This document shows positions 33,007 through 43,356 of a stretch of DNA of 64,000 bases, in pieces (the first letter of the stretch is position 1; the number at the start of each line of letters is the position of its first letter). The notes under the pieces were generated by a model. It did not search any database and was not told the DNA's origin. It saw only the letters and a program-made list of their open reading frames with translations. This stretch comes from Roseateles noduli (GTDB lineage Bacteria; Pseudomonadota; Gammaproteobacteria; Burkholderiales; Burkholderiaceae_C): NCBI GenBank assembly GCA_002205125.1, contig NIOE01000008.1, forward strand, positions 372,001-436,000, in the 5' to 3' direction. A program made the translations under genes and the position numbers.

Positions 33007-34065
33007 TCAGAACAGCTCGACGTCGCTCAGGTGCTTGGCCTCGGACATCGCGCCCTGCGCGACCAGCGTGGCATGGCTCTGCACCTGGTTCCGTCCGGCG
33101 CCCTTGGCGTGGTAGACCGCCTTGTCGGCGCGCTCGAAAGCCGCGGCCGGCGAGTCGCCCGCGCGGATCTGCGTGAAGCCGATGCTGACCGTGATGCGAC
33201 CGACCTGCGGGAAGGCGTAATGCGCGGTGTTGCTGCGGAAACGCTCGAAGGCATGGGCCGCGTCGGGTTCGTCCTCGCAGCGCATCAGCACGACGAATTC
33301 CTCGCCGCCGAAACGGTAGAGCAGATCGTTGAAGCGGAAGCTGCTGCGCATCAGGCGCGACAGCAGCAGCAGGACCTCGTCGCCGATCAGGTGGCCGAAA
33401 CGGTCGTTGATCGACTTGAACAGGTCGATGTCGATGACGCCCAGCCAGTAGCGCGGATGCACGACGGCATGTCGACGATCCTGGCTCGCTTCGTCGTGCA
33501 CGGCGGCCTCGCTCGGGGCGCGCAGCGGCAGCTCCGAGACCGCCTTCAGGAAGCTCTCGTCGAAGGTCTTGCGGTTGAGCAGGCCGGTCAGCGTGTCGCG
33601 CTCGCTGTAGTCCAGCAGGCCCTGGAAGTTGTGATAGATCCGCAGCACGCTGGCGACCATGCGCTGCGCTTCGGCCTTGAGTCGACGCGCGGTGTGCAGT
33701 TCCAGCACGCCGACGACCTCGCGCTCGGTGGCGAGCGGGAACAGCGTCACCCACTCGTCGCCCTCGCGCTGCTGCAGCACGCTGCGCTGCGTCAGGCATT
33801 CGAGGCGGCGGGGATCTTCGGCGAGTCGCGGCAGTTTCTCAGGATCGACCCACAGCGAATCCGCCGTGGCGACCGGGTCTCCGGCGCGCAGCCGCGCGCG
33901 GGTCAACCAGCGCTGCTGACCGGGCTCGCCGACGCAGCGGTAGATCGCCACCGCGGCCGCGGGGCCGTTGAGCAGATCCCGCAGCGCGGTGACGAGCGTG
34001 ACGTCCATGACATCGCGGTCACGGAAGCCCGTCAGTTCGGCAAGATGGTCGACTACCCCGGACAT
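33007..34065 (-). CDS. Diguanylate cyclase with N-terminal GAF-like domain
   Basis: 352 residues. An N-terminal region (about 1-155) resembles a GAF sensor. The C-terminal GGDEF domain is intact: DTLTGLLNRKTFDE, VIDIDLFKSINDRFGH, and active-site GGEEF in LYRFGGEEFVVL. An RxxD inhibitory site (RFND) lies five residues before GGEEF, so product feedback is expected. It synthesises cyclic di-GMP. It lies 62 nt downstream of chpA, and in this family of genomes it may tune type IV pilus or surface behaviour, an inference from position. Confidence 0.93.
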   Translation of the reverse strand: MSGVVDHLAELTGFRDRDVMDVTLVTALRDLLNGPAAAVAIYRCVGEPGQQRWLTRARLRAGDPVATADSLWVDPEKLPRLAEDPRRLECLTQRSVLQQREGDEWVTLFPLATEREVVGVLELHTARRLKAEAQRMVASVLRIYHNFQGLLDYSERDTLTGLLNRKTFDESFLKAVSELPLRAPSEAAVHDEASQDRRHAVVHPRYWLGVIDIDLFKSINDRFGHLIGDEVLLLLSRLMRSSFRFNDLLYRFGGEEFVVLMRCEDEPDAAHAFERFRSNTAHYAFPQVGRITVSIGFTQIRAGDSPAAAFERADKAVYHAKGAGRNQVQSHATLVAQGAMSEAKHLSDVELF

Positions 34066-34127
34066 GGTGTTTGCAGCGTGGAGGGAGGATCCAGGCGCCG
34101 GCTTCCCGATGTCCGGGAGGCCGGACG

Positions 34128-37100
34128 CTACGCCCTCGCCGGCTGAGCGGCGGACAGATGCGAAGTGTATCGGGCGATCAGACCCAGCAGGTGCTCTTCG
34201 TCATAGGGCTTGCCCAGGTAATCGTTGACTCCGAGCCGTTGTGCATACTCGCGATGCTTCTGCGCAATCCGCGACGTGATCATGATCACGGGCAGACCCG
34301 CCAGACGCGTGTCGGCGCGCAGGTTGCGGACCAGGTCGAAGCCGTCCATGCGCGGCATCTCGATGTCCGACAGCACCACCGCGGGCAACTCATCGCCGCC
34401 CAGGCGTTCCATCGCATCCAGGCCGTCCTTGGCCAGCAGCACGCGGTAGCCTTCGCGCTCCAGCAGACGCTGCGTGACGCGACGCACCGTCAACGAATCG
34501 TCGACCACCATCACCAGCGGCGCGAGCTGGACCTTGACCTCCTCGACCACGACCTGACGCGCCGCCGCCTCGGCATCGTGCACGCGCTGCTGCGCGGCAT
34601 GGCCGTAACGGTTGGCCAGCGCCACCGGGTTGTAGATCAGTGCCACGTCGCCGGAGGCCAGCAGGCTGATGCCCGCCAGGCCCGGCACCTGCATCAGCTG
34701 CGGTCCCAGGTTCTTGATGACGACTTCCTGGTTGCCCAGGACTTCGTCGCAATGCAGCGCCAGGCGTTGCTGTGCGCTGTGGACCAGCGCCACCGGCAGC
34801 GTCTTGCCGTGGGCGAAGCCGCGATCGCTGTGGCGCATCAGGCCGCCCAGCCAGTAGAAGGGCATGCGCTCACCGGCCGCCATCAGCGAACCGTCGACAT
34901 AAGCCTGTTCGACCGTCTCGACCGGCAGACGCTGCACAGACAGCATCAGCGCCGCGGGCACCGCGACCTTGCGATCGCCGTAGCGCAGCACGACGACCTG
35001 CGTCAGCGCCGTCGTCAGCGGCACGCGGAGCTCGAAGCTCGCGCCCTGCCCTGCGGTCGACTGCGTCAGCACGTAGCCACCCAGCGTGTTCACTTCCGAG
35101 CGCACCACGTCCATGCCCACGCCGCGGCCGGCCATTTCGGTCAGCGCATCGGCGGTGGAGAAGCCCGGCTCGTAGATGAGGTCCATCAGCTGCGAGTCGC
35201 TGACGTCCTGACCCGGTTGGATCAGGCCCTGGCTCTCGCCGCGGGCGCGGATGCGCGCCAGGTTCAGGCCGGCGCCGTCATCGCTGAAGCGGACCTGGAT
35301 CTCGTTGCCTTCCTGGTGCAGGTTCAGCACGATCCGACCCACCGGGGCCTTGCCGGCCTGCTGGCGGACGTCCGGCGTCTCGATGCCGTGGACCACGCTG
35401 TTGCGCAGCAGATGCTCGAAGGCGCCCGTCAGACGCTCCAGCACGGCGCGGTCCAGTTCGACGCCGCCGCCGCGGATCTCGAGCTGGGCCTGCTTGCCGC
35501 TCTCGCGGGAAGCCTGGCGCACGACGCGGTGCAGACGTTCGCCCAGGCTGCTGTCGAACTCCACCATCCGCGTGCGCAGCAGGTCGTCCTGCAGCTCGCG
35601 CGTCAGCCGGGACTGGCCGGCCAGTTCGTCTTCGCCCGCCGCGACGTTGCGCTGCAGGCCGCGCTGGACCGTTGCCACGTCGTTGACGGACTCGGCCAGC
35701 ATCCGGGTCAGTTCCTGGAAGCGGGTGTAGCGGTCGAACTCCAGCGGGTCGAAGTCCTTGCCGGTGGCCTGCGCAGCTTCCTGGCGAGCGGCGATGCGGG
35801 CTTCGGCCTGCAGTTCCAGCTCGCGCAGCTGCGTGCGCAGCCGCTCCAGGTTGTCGTCCAGGTCGCCCAGCGACGTGCGCATCTGGCCCAGTTCGGATTC
35901 CAGGCGGGCACGGCGGATGGAGACTTCGCCCGACAGCGCGGCCATGCGTTCCAGCAGCGCGCCCCGGACGCGCACTTGCGCGGCCGGCGCGACCGGCGCG
36001 CTTTCCAGCGGCTGGCCCATGTCGGCCACCTCGCTGAAGTGAGCCCAGTCGATGTCGATGTCGGCCAGCGGCGCGGGGACCGGCGCGGCCACGGGAGCGG
36101 GCTCCTCGACGACCGGCTCGACGATCTCGGCAACTGGTTCGGCGATCGGCTCGGTGACGGGTTCGACCACCGCTTCGGCGACCGTCCCGACCACCGGTTC
36201 TGCGGTCGGCACCTCGGCCTCAAGCACAGGCACGACCGGCTCAACGACTTCCACCAGCTCCACGACCTCTTCGATCGGGGCTTCGGGTTCGGCCGGCGTT
36301 TCAGCGACCTGAACCGGAATCGCATCGGAGCCTTCGGCGGGCGATTCGATCGCTTCCACCGCCTCGGCGGCCGGGATCGGTGCGACCGGCTCAACGACCG
36401 GCTCAACAACCGGCTCAGCGACAGTCGCGACCGGCGCCGCGGACGCCATCGGCGCGGGCACCACCGGTGCCGGATTGCGCCAGGTGCGCTGCAGCGTCTT
36501 GAAGGAATGCTCCAGGCTGTCGCCGGCATCCTGCAAGGCGAGCAGCTGCTCGAAGCGCGGTTCGCCTTCGGCCACCAGATGCTCGACCTGCGATTCCAGG
36601 CGGTGAGCCTCCTCGCCGAGACGCATGGCGCCGGACAGGCGCGCGCCACCCTTGAAGGTGTGCAGCACGCGCATGCAGGCCGCGGCGCGGCTGGAGTCCG
36701 CCGGTTGGGCGGCCCACTCGCGCAAGGCGCCGTGCAGCTGACCCAGCAGGTCCTCGGCTTCCTCCTCGAAGATCGGCATCAGTTCCGGCTCGATCTGGTC
36801 GGGCTGGCTGAAGTCGAAGTCGTCGTCGGTGGCCTCGGCCGCCTGATGGAAGGCCGCCTGCGAGGTCGGGAAATCATGGTCAGCCGCCGCGACCGGCGGC
36901 ACCGGAACGCTGAGCAGGCTGGCCGGCAGCGAGGCCGTGGACACTTCCTCCAGCGACATGGCCAGCAGGCCTTCGTCGCTGTCGGCATGACCGTCGGGCA
37001 GCAGTGCGCCCGGCTCGAAGGCCTGGAGTTCGGCCAGCAGGGCCGGATCGGCTTCCTTCAGGAAACCGGCGGCGAATTGATGCAGCAGGCGACGGATTTC

Positions 37101-40100
37101 ATCCGAAGCGCGCTGGAACAGCGTCGGATCGCCGACCTCATGGCCCAGGGCGCGGCCCAGGGCGTGTTCCAGGCAACGCGCGAGCGTCGACAGGTCGTCG
37201 AAACCGACCGTCGCGGCGCTGCCGGCCAGGCCGTGCGCCAGCGCTTCCGCGTCCTGCGGCAGCGGCGACTGCGGCAGCAGCGACCACTCGGTCAGCTCCA
37301 CCTGCAGGCGGCGCGAACGCTCGTCGGCTTCGTTCAGGAAGATGTTGAACAACGCGATGCTGATGCGCAGCGGGCCGATGACCTTGACGCCTTCGTCGCT
37401 GTCCTCCGCATCGATGTCCTCTTCGACGGCCTCGACCGGTGCCTCGGCGGCCGGCGGCGTGACCGCCGTTCCGCCCACCAGGCTCAGCGCCGGCGCCGCA
37501 TGCGTCACCGGGGTATCGAGGTCGAGGTCCGGCAGGTCCAGGTCGGACAAGGTGCGCGGCGACAGGCCTTCCGGCGGCGTCTCGACCAGTTCCTGGCCCA
37601 GGTCCAGCGTCAGCGCCAGATCCTCCGGCGTCGCAGCCGCCTCGAGCGCGGTCACCGGCTCGGTATTGAGGTCCGACAGATCCAGCAGGTCCAGCGCGGG
37701 CTCGTCGACCACCGCGGCGACCGGCAGTTCGTCCAGCGGCATCGGCGTCGTGGCTTCGATCTCCACCATCGGCGCATCCGACGGCCAGCCGGCCGGCAGG
37801 TCCATCGTGACGGTCGCGTCGTCGGCGGACGTCAGCGTCGGCTCCAGGGCCTGCGTCGGCTCGTCGTGGAAGACTGGCGGCTCGACGGCGATTGGCAGCT
37901 CCAGCGCCGGCGCCTGGTTCAGTGCAGCGGGTTCGACCACATCGCCCACGGTCGGCAGCGACATCGTCGTGTCGAGCGCGGGCAAATCGGCTGCGGACAA
38001 CGCGTCCAGATCGACCGAGGAACTCAGTTCCGGCACGGCCTGGGTCAGCTCGGGCAACTCGCCCGGGAAGTCCAGGGACAGGTCGGCGACCGGCAGCGCC
38101 GGCACGTCCAGGCCCGGCAGGTCCAACGCGGGCAGATCGAGCGACGGCAGGACCGAGGCGGCCGGGACCGGCGCCGCATCCAGCGTGGCCAGCAGGTCCA
38201 GCGCAGCACGTTCATCGGCAGCGACTTCGGGCGCGACCGGCTGAGCAGGCGCAGCGACCTCGTCAGCCAGCGACAGCTCCGGCAGACCGGACAGATCGAT
38301 GTCGTGGACTTCCTCGACGGTGGGCACCTCGACGACCTCAGCCACCTCGGCGACGTCGATCACTTCGGGGACGGCACCGACCTCGACCACGTCCGCCAGT
38401 TCGATGGCTTCAGGGATGGCGGCGATCGGCGCGACCACGGGTGCGACAGGCTCCGCCGACACCTGCAGCGGCAGATAGCGGTTGTCCAGGCGCAGCGCAT
38501 CGGCCGACGCGCGGAACGGCGCGCTATGGAAGCCGTGCGGACGCTTGTCGGCGATCGCGGCGGCCCAGGTCTGGAAGGCGTCCAGCGCCTCGTTGCTGAA
38601 GCGCAGCAGGTCCGAATCGGCCTGCGGATGCTCCGACAGGCGATGGTTGTAGAGCTGCTCGCAGGCCCAGCCGGCTTCGCCGAACTCGTTCAGCCCGACC
38701 ATGCGCGAGCTGCCCTTCAGCGTGTGGAAGGCGCGACGCGCGGTCGTCAGCTGTTCCTTGTCGCTGCCGTTGCGCGCGAGTGCGGTCATCGCGTCGCGAG
38801 CGGTGGTCACGACCTCGGCGGCCTCTTCCAGGAAGATGCCCAGCATCTCCTCGTCGATCGCTTCCTCGGCCTGCGGGATGGGCGCGCTCGGGGCCTGCGC
38901 CGGGGGCGCGGCGGGCGCGGCGGCCTCGATGAACTGCTGCAGCGATTCAGCGGCGTGGCTGCCCGCGGCATCGCCGCCGGCCGACAGCAGTTGCTGCTGC
39001 GCCTGTTGCGCCGCCTGCGCCATGCCGAGGTCGTCGGCGGCGCGGGCTTCGTGGGAGATGCGCTCCAGATCGCGGGCCAGGTCCTCGGTCGAGCGATCGC
39101 CCTGCGCGACGGCCTGCGCCGTGGCCTGCAGCTGATCGATCAGTTGCGGCTGCGCCTCGACTTCAGGGACCGCCGGTTCCTGCGCGTTCGGCTGCAGCTC
39201 GCTTTCGCGGCCCACCAGCGACTGCAGCAGCCCGGTGTCTTCCTCGAAGCGGAACATGCGCTTGGCCAGCTGCGGCTGCACGCTCAGCATGTCGATCAGG
39301 AAACCCAGCGCGCCCAGGTTGTGGGCCAGCCGGTCGAACTGCGCGCGCGGTCCCGACAGCGTCGGATCGACCTCGGTGTTGGCCAGTTCATCGACCTGGT
39401 CGCGCATCTTCAGCGTGGCTTGCGCGGCCTGAGACAGGCCGAGCACGCTGAACACGCCCCGCATCGCCTGCAGCTGCCCCGGCACCGGGATCAGCAGGTC
39501 GCGCTTGGTGGGATCGCGGAAATACTCGTCGCACTGGCGCTCGACCTCGGACAGGCTGGCGCGCAGCTCATGGACGACGGAGCCCAGCGTCTGCCGGTCG
39601 GCGACGCGGCGGTAGAGCTCCTCCATCCAGCTTTCGAGCGCCAGCGGCGCTTCGCCGTGGCCGACCGACTCGATGCGGCGGGCCAGGCTCTTCACGCGCT
39701 CGCCCTGCTCGGGCTGGTCGAAGGCCTCGTCCTCGAGCGCCGCTTCCAGATAGAGCATCGACGTGGCGATCTCCATCGCCAGCGCGGCTTCAGGCGCGCG
39801 ACCCGAACGCAGCGTCGTGACGACGGCACGACGGAGCGTGTCACCCAGCACTTCCCCGCTCGGGAACAGCTTCTGCAGCGACTCGGCGACGTTGGCGAAC
39901 TGCTCGTCCAGTCCGCCCAGGCGGTGGGTCTCGCCTTCGGCGGCGGAGGCCCAGGATTCCTTGGCCGCGATGACGCGACGCTTCGCCGCGGCGACCCAGT
40001 TCGGGTCGATGCGGCCCAGCGCGTCGTCACGGTAGTCGACGGTGTCGGCTTCGATCAGGCCGTAGGCCTGCTGCACCGCGCTCAGGCGCGGCGCGGAGCC

Positions 40101-40946
40101 GGGCTCGGCATGCTTGGCGGCGGCGGCGAAGAACAGCAGGTCCTTGGCCAGACGCTCGGACGGCGCCGCGTCGCTGCCGGCGCGCAGTTGCGCCAGCAGT
40201 CGCGAGCCGAGGCGCTTCACGAGCGTGTCCACCGGCAGCAGGCCGCGCGATTGCGCTTCGAACTGGCCAGCGGCCAGCATCCACAGCGTGCGCGCGTTCG
40301 CTTGCGTCTGTGTCAGCGCCAGACCGGCGCACAGGTCGCTCAGCAGTTGCCCTTGACCGGGCGCCGGTGCGCGCATCTGCTTGAGCAGCAGCGCCTCGAA
40401 CGGCGTGCGCATCTGCTCGGACGTCAGGGCGCGCACGCCGCGGTCCAGCGGCAGCTCGCGCCAGCGGAATTCCTCGGTCCACAGGTCGGCCGGGTGGATG
40501 CGTCCCGCGCCGTTGAGTTCCTGCAGCGTCTGGTAGGCGGGGAACAACGCCAGCGAGCTCGGCTGTCCGCCGGCCAGCGTCTTGGCGATGAAGGCGAGGA
40601 CCGCGAAGTCCGCGCGTTCGACCGCTTCGACCTCGGCGATGCTCACGCTGGCCGGGTTCTCGGCCAGGCGGAACAGCGTCGCCTCGGCGGCACGCAGCAG
40701 ATGCGCGGCAGCGGGCAGGCTGACCACGGCCAGCACGCCGGCGGCCTGGTGCATCTGCTGGGCCGCGCCTTGCAGGGCGGGACTGGGCTGGCCGTCGCCG
40801 CCCAGCGTCGTCGACCGCGCATCGGCATCGCGCAGCACGCGGCGAAGGGCCTTGTGCACCGATTCCAGCGTGCGGCGCAGCTCCTCCTGGACCCAGGCCA
40901 GCGGGCTCAGGTCGGCGGGGAACTCGGATTCGCGCGTAAGGTCCAT
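34128..40946 (-). CDS. chpA: ChpA/PilL-type hybrid chemotaxis histidine kinase of the type IV pilus Pil-Chp system
   Basis: 2272 residues. Several Hpt or Hpt-like domains are seen. Two are clear: RRAFHTLKGSSRMVG (His about residue 741) and RVLHTFKGGARLSG (about 1429). A third, divergent one reads [14 protein letters not shown] (about 1237). Long acidic, Pro/Val/Glu-rich linkers (repeats of the VVEPV type) separate them. Then come a CheA-type dimerisation domain, ATPase (N box HLLRNSVVHG near residue 1845; GRGVGMDVV), a CheW-like domain, and a C-terminal receiver (VVDDSLTVRR, Asp in VVLSDIEMPRMDG). It drives phosphotransfer to PilG and PilH to control twitching. It starts 87 nt after pilJ. Confidence 0.95.
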   Translation of the reverse strand: MDLTRESEFPADLSPLAWVQEELRRTLESVHKALRRVLRDADARSTTLGGDGQPSPALQGAAQQMHQAAGVLAVVSLPAAAHLLRAAEATLFRLAENPASVSIAEVEAVERADFAVLAFIAKTLAGGQPSSLALFPAYQTLQELNGAGRIHPADLWTEEFRWRELPLDRGVRALTSEQMRTPFEALLLKQMRAPAPGQGQLLSDLCAGLALTQTQANARTLWMLAAGQFEAQSRGLLPVDTLVKRLGSRLLAQLRAGSDAAPSERLAKDLLFFAAAAKHAEPGSAPRLSAVQQAYGLIEADTVDYRDDALGRIDPNWVAAAKRRVIAAKESWASAAEGETHRLGGLDEQFANVAESLQKLFPSGEVLGDTLRRAVVTTLRSGRAPEAALAMEIATSMLYLEAALEDEAFDQPEQGERVKSLARRIESVGHGEAPLALESWMEELYRRVADRQTLGSVVHELRASLSEVERQCDEYFRDPTKRDLLIPVPGQLQAMRGVFSVLGLSQAAQATLKMRDQVDELANTEVDPTLSGPRAQFDRLAHNLGALGFLIDMLSVQPQLAKRMFRFEEDTGLLQSLVGRESELQPNAQEPAVPEVEAQPQLIDQLQATAQAVAQGDRSTEDLARDLERISHEARAADDLGMAQAAQQAQQQLLSAGGDAAGSHAAESLQQFIEAAAPAAPPAQAPSAPIPQAEEAIDEEMLGIFLEEAAEVVTTARDAMTALARNGSDKEQLTTARRAFHTLKGSSRMVGLNEFGEAGWACEQLYNHRLSEHPQADSDLLRFSNEALDAFQTWAAAIADKRPHGFHSAPFRASADALRLDNRYLPLQVSAEPVAPVVAPIAAIPEAIELADVVEVGAVPEVIDVAEVAEVVEVPTVEEVHDIDLSGLPELSLADEVAAPAQPVAPEVAADERAALDLLATLDAAPVPAASVLPSLDLPALDLPGLDVPALPVADLSLDFPGELPELTQAVPELSSSVDLDALSAADLPALDTTMSLPTVGDVVEPAALNQAPALELPIAVEPPVFHDEPTQALEPTLTSADDATVTMDLPAGWPSDAPMVEIEATTPMPLDELPVAAVVDEPALDLLDLSDLNTEPVTALEAAATPEDLALTLDLGQELVETPPEGLSPRTLSDLDLPDLDLDTPVTHAAPALSLVGGTAVTPPAAEAPVEAVEEDIDAEDSDEGVKVIGPLRISIALFNIFLNEADERSRRLQVELTEWSLLPQSPLPQDAEALAHGLAGSAATVGFDDLSTLARCLEHALGRALGHEVGDPTLFQRASDEIRRLLHQFAAGFLKEADPALLAELQAFEPGALLPDGHADSDEGLLAMSLEEVSTASLPASLLSVPVPPVAAADHDFPTSQAAFHQAAEATDDDFDFSQPDQIEPELMPIFEEEAEDLLGQLHGALREWAAQPADSSRAAACMRVLHTFKGGARLSGAMRLGEEAHRLESQVEHLVAEGEPRFEQLLALQDAGDSLEHSFKTLQRTWRNPAPVVPAPMASAAPVATVAEPVVEPVVEPVAPIPAAEAVEAIESPAEGSDAIPVQVAETPAEPEAPIEEVVELVEVVEPVVPVLEAEVPTAEPVVGTVAEAVVEPVTEPIAEPVAEIVEPVVEEPAPVAAPVPAPLADIDIDWAHFSEVADMGQPLESAPVAPAAQVRVRGALLERMAALSGEVSIRRARLESELGQMRTSLGDLDDNLERLRTQLRELELQAEARIAARQEAAQATGKDFDPLEFDRYTRFQELTRMLAESVNDVATVQRGLQRNVAAGEDELAGQSRLTRELQDDLLRTRMVEFDSSLGERLHRVVRQASRESGKQAQLEIRGGGVELDRAVLERLTGAFEHLLRNSVVHGIETPDVRQQAGKAPVGRIVLNLHQEGNEIQVRFSDDGAGLNLARIRARGESQGLIQPGQDVSDSQLMDLIYEPGFSTADALTEMAGRGVGMDVVRSEVNTLGGYVLTQSTAGQGASFELRVPLTTALTQVVVLRYGDRKVAVPAALMLSVQRLPVETVEQAYVDGSLMAAGERMPFYWLGGLMRHSDRGFAHGKTLPVALVHSAQQRLALHCDEVLGNQEVVIKNLGPQLMQVPGLAGISLLASGDVALIYNPVALANRYGHAAQQRVHDAEAAARQVVVEEVKVQLAPLVMVVDDSLTVRRVTQRLLEREGYRVLLAKDGLDAMERLGGDELPAVVLSDIEMPRMDGFDLVRNLRADTRLAGLPVIMITSRIAQKHREYAQRLGVNDYLGKPYDEEHLLGLIARYTSHLSAAQPARA

Positions 40947-41033
40947 GCTCGCTCTTGTTCTCTTCTAATTGTCGACGCGGTGCGGGGTGATCCCTGTTCT
41001 ACCGGTGGGGCCGCGGGGCGGAGGCCCGTCCGA

Positions 41034-43295
41034 TCAGGACGTGACCTTGAACCGGGACACCGACTGCTTCAGCGCTTCCGCCGACCGCGACAGCTCATGC
41101 ACCATCTGGGCGGTGGAACGCGTACCGTCGGAAGTCTGCTCGGTCACCGCGAAGATGTGCTGGATGTTCGCACCGACCTCGTTGGCGGCGCGCGCTTCGT
41201 TCTGCGCGACCGACGAGATCTGACCGATCAGGTCGTCCAGGCGACGCGACACCGAGTCGATGTCTTCCAGCGCGCGGCCGGCCGCGTCGGACAGCTTCGT
41301 GCCCTCGACCACCCCCAGCGTGGAACGCTCCATGGCGGCCACCGCGTCGTGCGTGTCGGTCTGAATGGTCTTGACCAGCGCCGCAATCCGGCGCGTCGCG
41401 TCGGCGGAGCGTTCCGCCAGTCGTTGCACTTCTTCCGCCACCACCGAGAAGCCGCGACCCGCTTCGCCCGCGGACGCCGCCTGGATGGCCGCGTTCAGCG
41501 CCAGCACGTTGGTCTGTTCGGTAATGTCCGAGATCAGCTCCGTGATCTCGCCAATTTCCTGCGACGACTCGCCCAGACGCTTGATGCGCTTGGAGGTTTC
41601 CTGGATGTGGTCGCGGATCTGGTTCATACCGCCGATGTTGTTCTGCATCGCCTCCAGACCCTGCTCGGCCGCTTCCCGCGACTGGCGGGCCACGTCGGCG
41701 GTCTGCTGCGCCTGCGTGGACACCTGGTTGATCCGGTGCGCCATCTGCAGCACCGCCTCGCCGGTGGCGCGGATCTCGTGCAGCTGTTCGGTCGATGCGG
41801 CCAGCAGCTCGGTCGACGTCTGGTCGACCTGCGCGGTCGTGTCCGTCACCCGGACCGCCGTCGTCTGCACCTGGTGCACCAGCGAGCGCAGTTCTTCCAC
41901 GGTGTAGTTCACCGAGTCGGCGATCGCGCCCGTGATGTCCTCCGTCACGGTCGCCTGGTGCGTCAGGTCGCCTTCCGCCACCGTCTGCAGTTCGTTCATC
42001 AGTCGCAGAATCGCCGCCTGGTTCGCGTCGTTGACGCGCTTGGCTTCCTGCTCCTGCGCCTCGGCTTCGCGACGCTGTTCTTCCGCCATCTGCGCGCGAC
42101 GCGACTGGTCGGACACATACAGCCGCAGGAAGCCGACCGAGCCGATCACCAGCACCGCGAGCGAGGCCAGCATGGCGATCAGCACCGCGGGGTTCAGGCC
42201 GCCTGCCGATTCCAGGCCGACGCCCAGGTCGTCCAGGTCCTTGCGCAGCACTTCCGAGTCATTCAGCATCGCCGTCTGCGCTTCCCGCGCGGACACCAGG
42301 CCCTGCAGGTTGGACAGGATGGCGGTGGCCTGCGAACGGGTCTGGTCGTACTGCGTCAGCAGCACCTTCAGGCGTTCGCGCACCTGCGCGTCCTTGGCGC
42401 CGTTCAGGCGCAGCTCGGGGTTGCCGTTCAGCAGCGCCTGGGCGATCTCGCGGAACGCGTTCAAGTCCTTGCCCAGCAGGAACACGGCCTCGGGGCTCAC
42501 GCCTTCCTGCGTCAGGAATTCGTTGGCCGACTTGCCGATACGCTGGGTCAGCATCACGAGCTGGCCGACCGCGGCGACTTCGCCCGTCGGGGCCGAGCTC
42601 TGCAGCGACAGCGAGGCCACGGCCTCGGCGCTTTCCAGCAGGTCGGACGATTGCCGGTTGATCGCGCGCAGCGCGGCGCCGACCTGCGTCAACACCTTTT
42701 CCTGCGCCAGCATGACCTTGGTGTTCTTGTCGGCGCGCGCCACCATCGGGGCGATCTTCTCGAGCAGCGGATCGACCGAGCCCGGCGCCTTGGCCAGCTC
42801 ACCGCTGCCGTCGCGCAGCGAGCCGATCACGCCGGTCAGGATCTCCGACGCTTCCTTCATTTCCGGGAACGCGTTCTTGTTGCCCAGCAGCGCGGTCGAA
42901 ACCGCCTTCGCCAGACGCTGCGACTGCGTCGCCGCCTGACCCGCGCCGCGCACCTGCGCCGCGGAGCGGTTGGAGCTGATCAGCGACCAGGACACCGTGA
43001 GCGTCGTGCCGATCAGGCCGGCGGCGACCAGCGCCGTCAGCAGGCCGGTGCGGCGCTGCTCGGGCTGGCGGGCCACGGCCGGCATCGGCTGGGGCGATTC
43101 CGGGGCGGACGCCGAAGGCTGGTAGCCCGCGGACGTGTCCTGGAACTCCGGCGTGGGCTGCGCCGTGGTGATGATCGAAGGCTGGAAGTCACGCGTGTCC
43201 TCCGGAACGGCCCCCGCGTCGGTCTGCGGACCGGCGTCGAAGTCGTCGTTGCCCTCGTTCTTGCCCTTGTTCTTGATCTTGTCCAGGAAGCTCAT
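41034..43295 (-). CDS. pilJ: Type IV pilus chemoreceptor PilJ
   Basis: 753 residues. A cytoplasmic N-terminal tail of about 80 residues (acidic, Pro/Gln-rich) precedes TM1 (about residues 83-103). Two PilJ-type periplasmic sensor modules follow, the second with NSAPTGEV-like helical sequence around the LMLTQRIGKSANEFL signature, then TM2 (about residues 367-390), HAMP, and an MCP signalling domain whose tip reads AGEAGRGFSVVAEEVQRLAERSA. PilJ signals through PilI to ChpA. It is flanked by pilI (61 nt upstream) and chpA (87 nt downstream). Confidence 0.95.
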   Translation of the reverse strand: MSFLDKIKNKGKNEGNDDFDAGPQTDAGAVPEDTRDFQPSIITTAQPTPEFQDTSAGYQPSASAPESPQPMPAVARQPEQRRTGLLTALVAAGLIGTTLTVSWSLISSNRSAAQVRGAGQAATQSQRLAKAVSTALLGNKNAFPEMKEASEILTGVIGSLRDGSGELAKAPGSVDPLLEKIAPMVARADKNTKVMLAQEKVLTQVGAALRAINRQSSDLLESAEAVASLSLQSSAPTGEVAAVGQLVMLTQRIGKSANEFLTQEGVSPEAVFLLGKDLNAFREIAQALLNGNPELRLNGAKDAQVRERLKVLLTQYDQTRSQATAILSNLQGLVSAREAQTAMLNDSEVLRKDLDDLGVGLESAGGLNPAVLIAMLASLAVLVIGSVGFLRLYVSDQSRRAQMAEEQRREAEAQEQEAKRVNDANQAAILRLMNELQTVAEGDLTHQATVTEDITGAIADSVNYTVEELRSLVHQVQTTAVRVTDTTAQVDQTSTELLAASTEQLHEIRATGEAVLQMAHRINQVSTQAQQTADVARQSREAAEQGLEAMQNNIGGMNQIRDHIQETSKRIKRLGESSQEIGEITELISDITEQTNVLALNAAIQAASAGEAGRGFSVVAEEVQRLAERSADATRRIAALVKTIQTDTHDAVAAMERSTLGVVEGTKLSDAAGRALEDIDSVSRRLDDLIGQISSVAQNEARAANEVGANIQHIFAVTEQTSDGTRSTAQMVHELSRSAEALKQSVSRFKVTS

Positions 43296-43356
43296 CTCAC
43301 CCTCGTTTGATCTCGTTCGTCGAATCGGCGCCTGTGACGGGACCGTCGTCTGGCTA

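Noticed and set aside
34071-43310. Open frame of over 3000 codons on the plus strand across chpA and pilJ
   Set aside because: It lies exactly antisense to two well-supported genes and its translation is Arg/His/Gln-rich with no domain. Third-position G/C bias of the real genes removes stop codons on the opposite strand.
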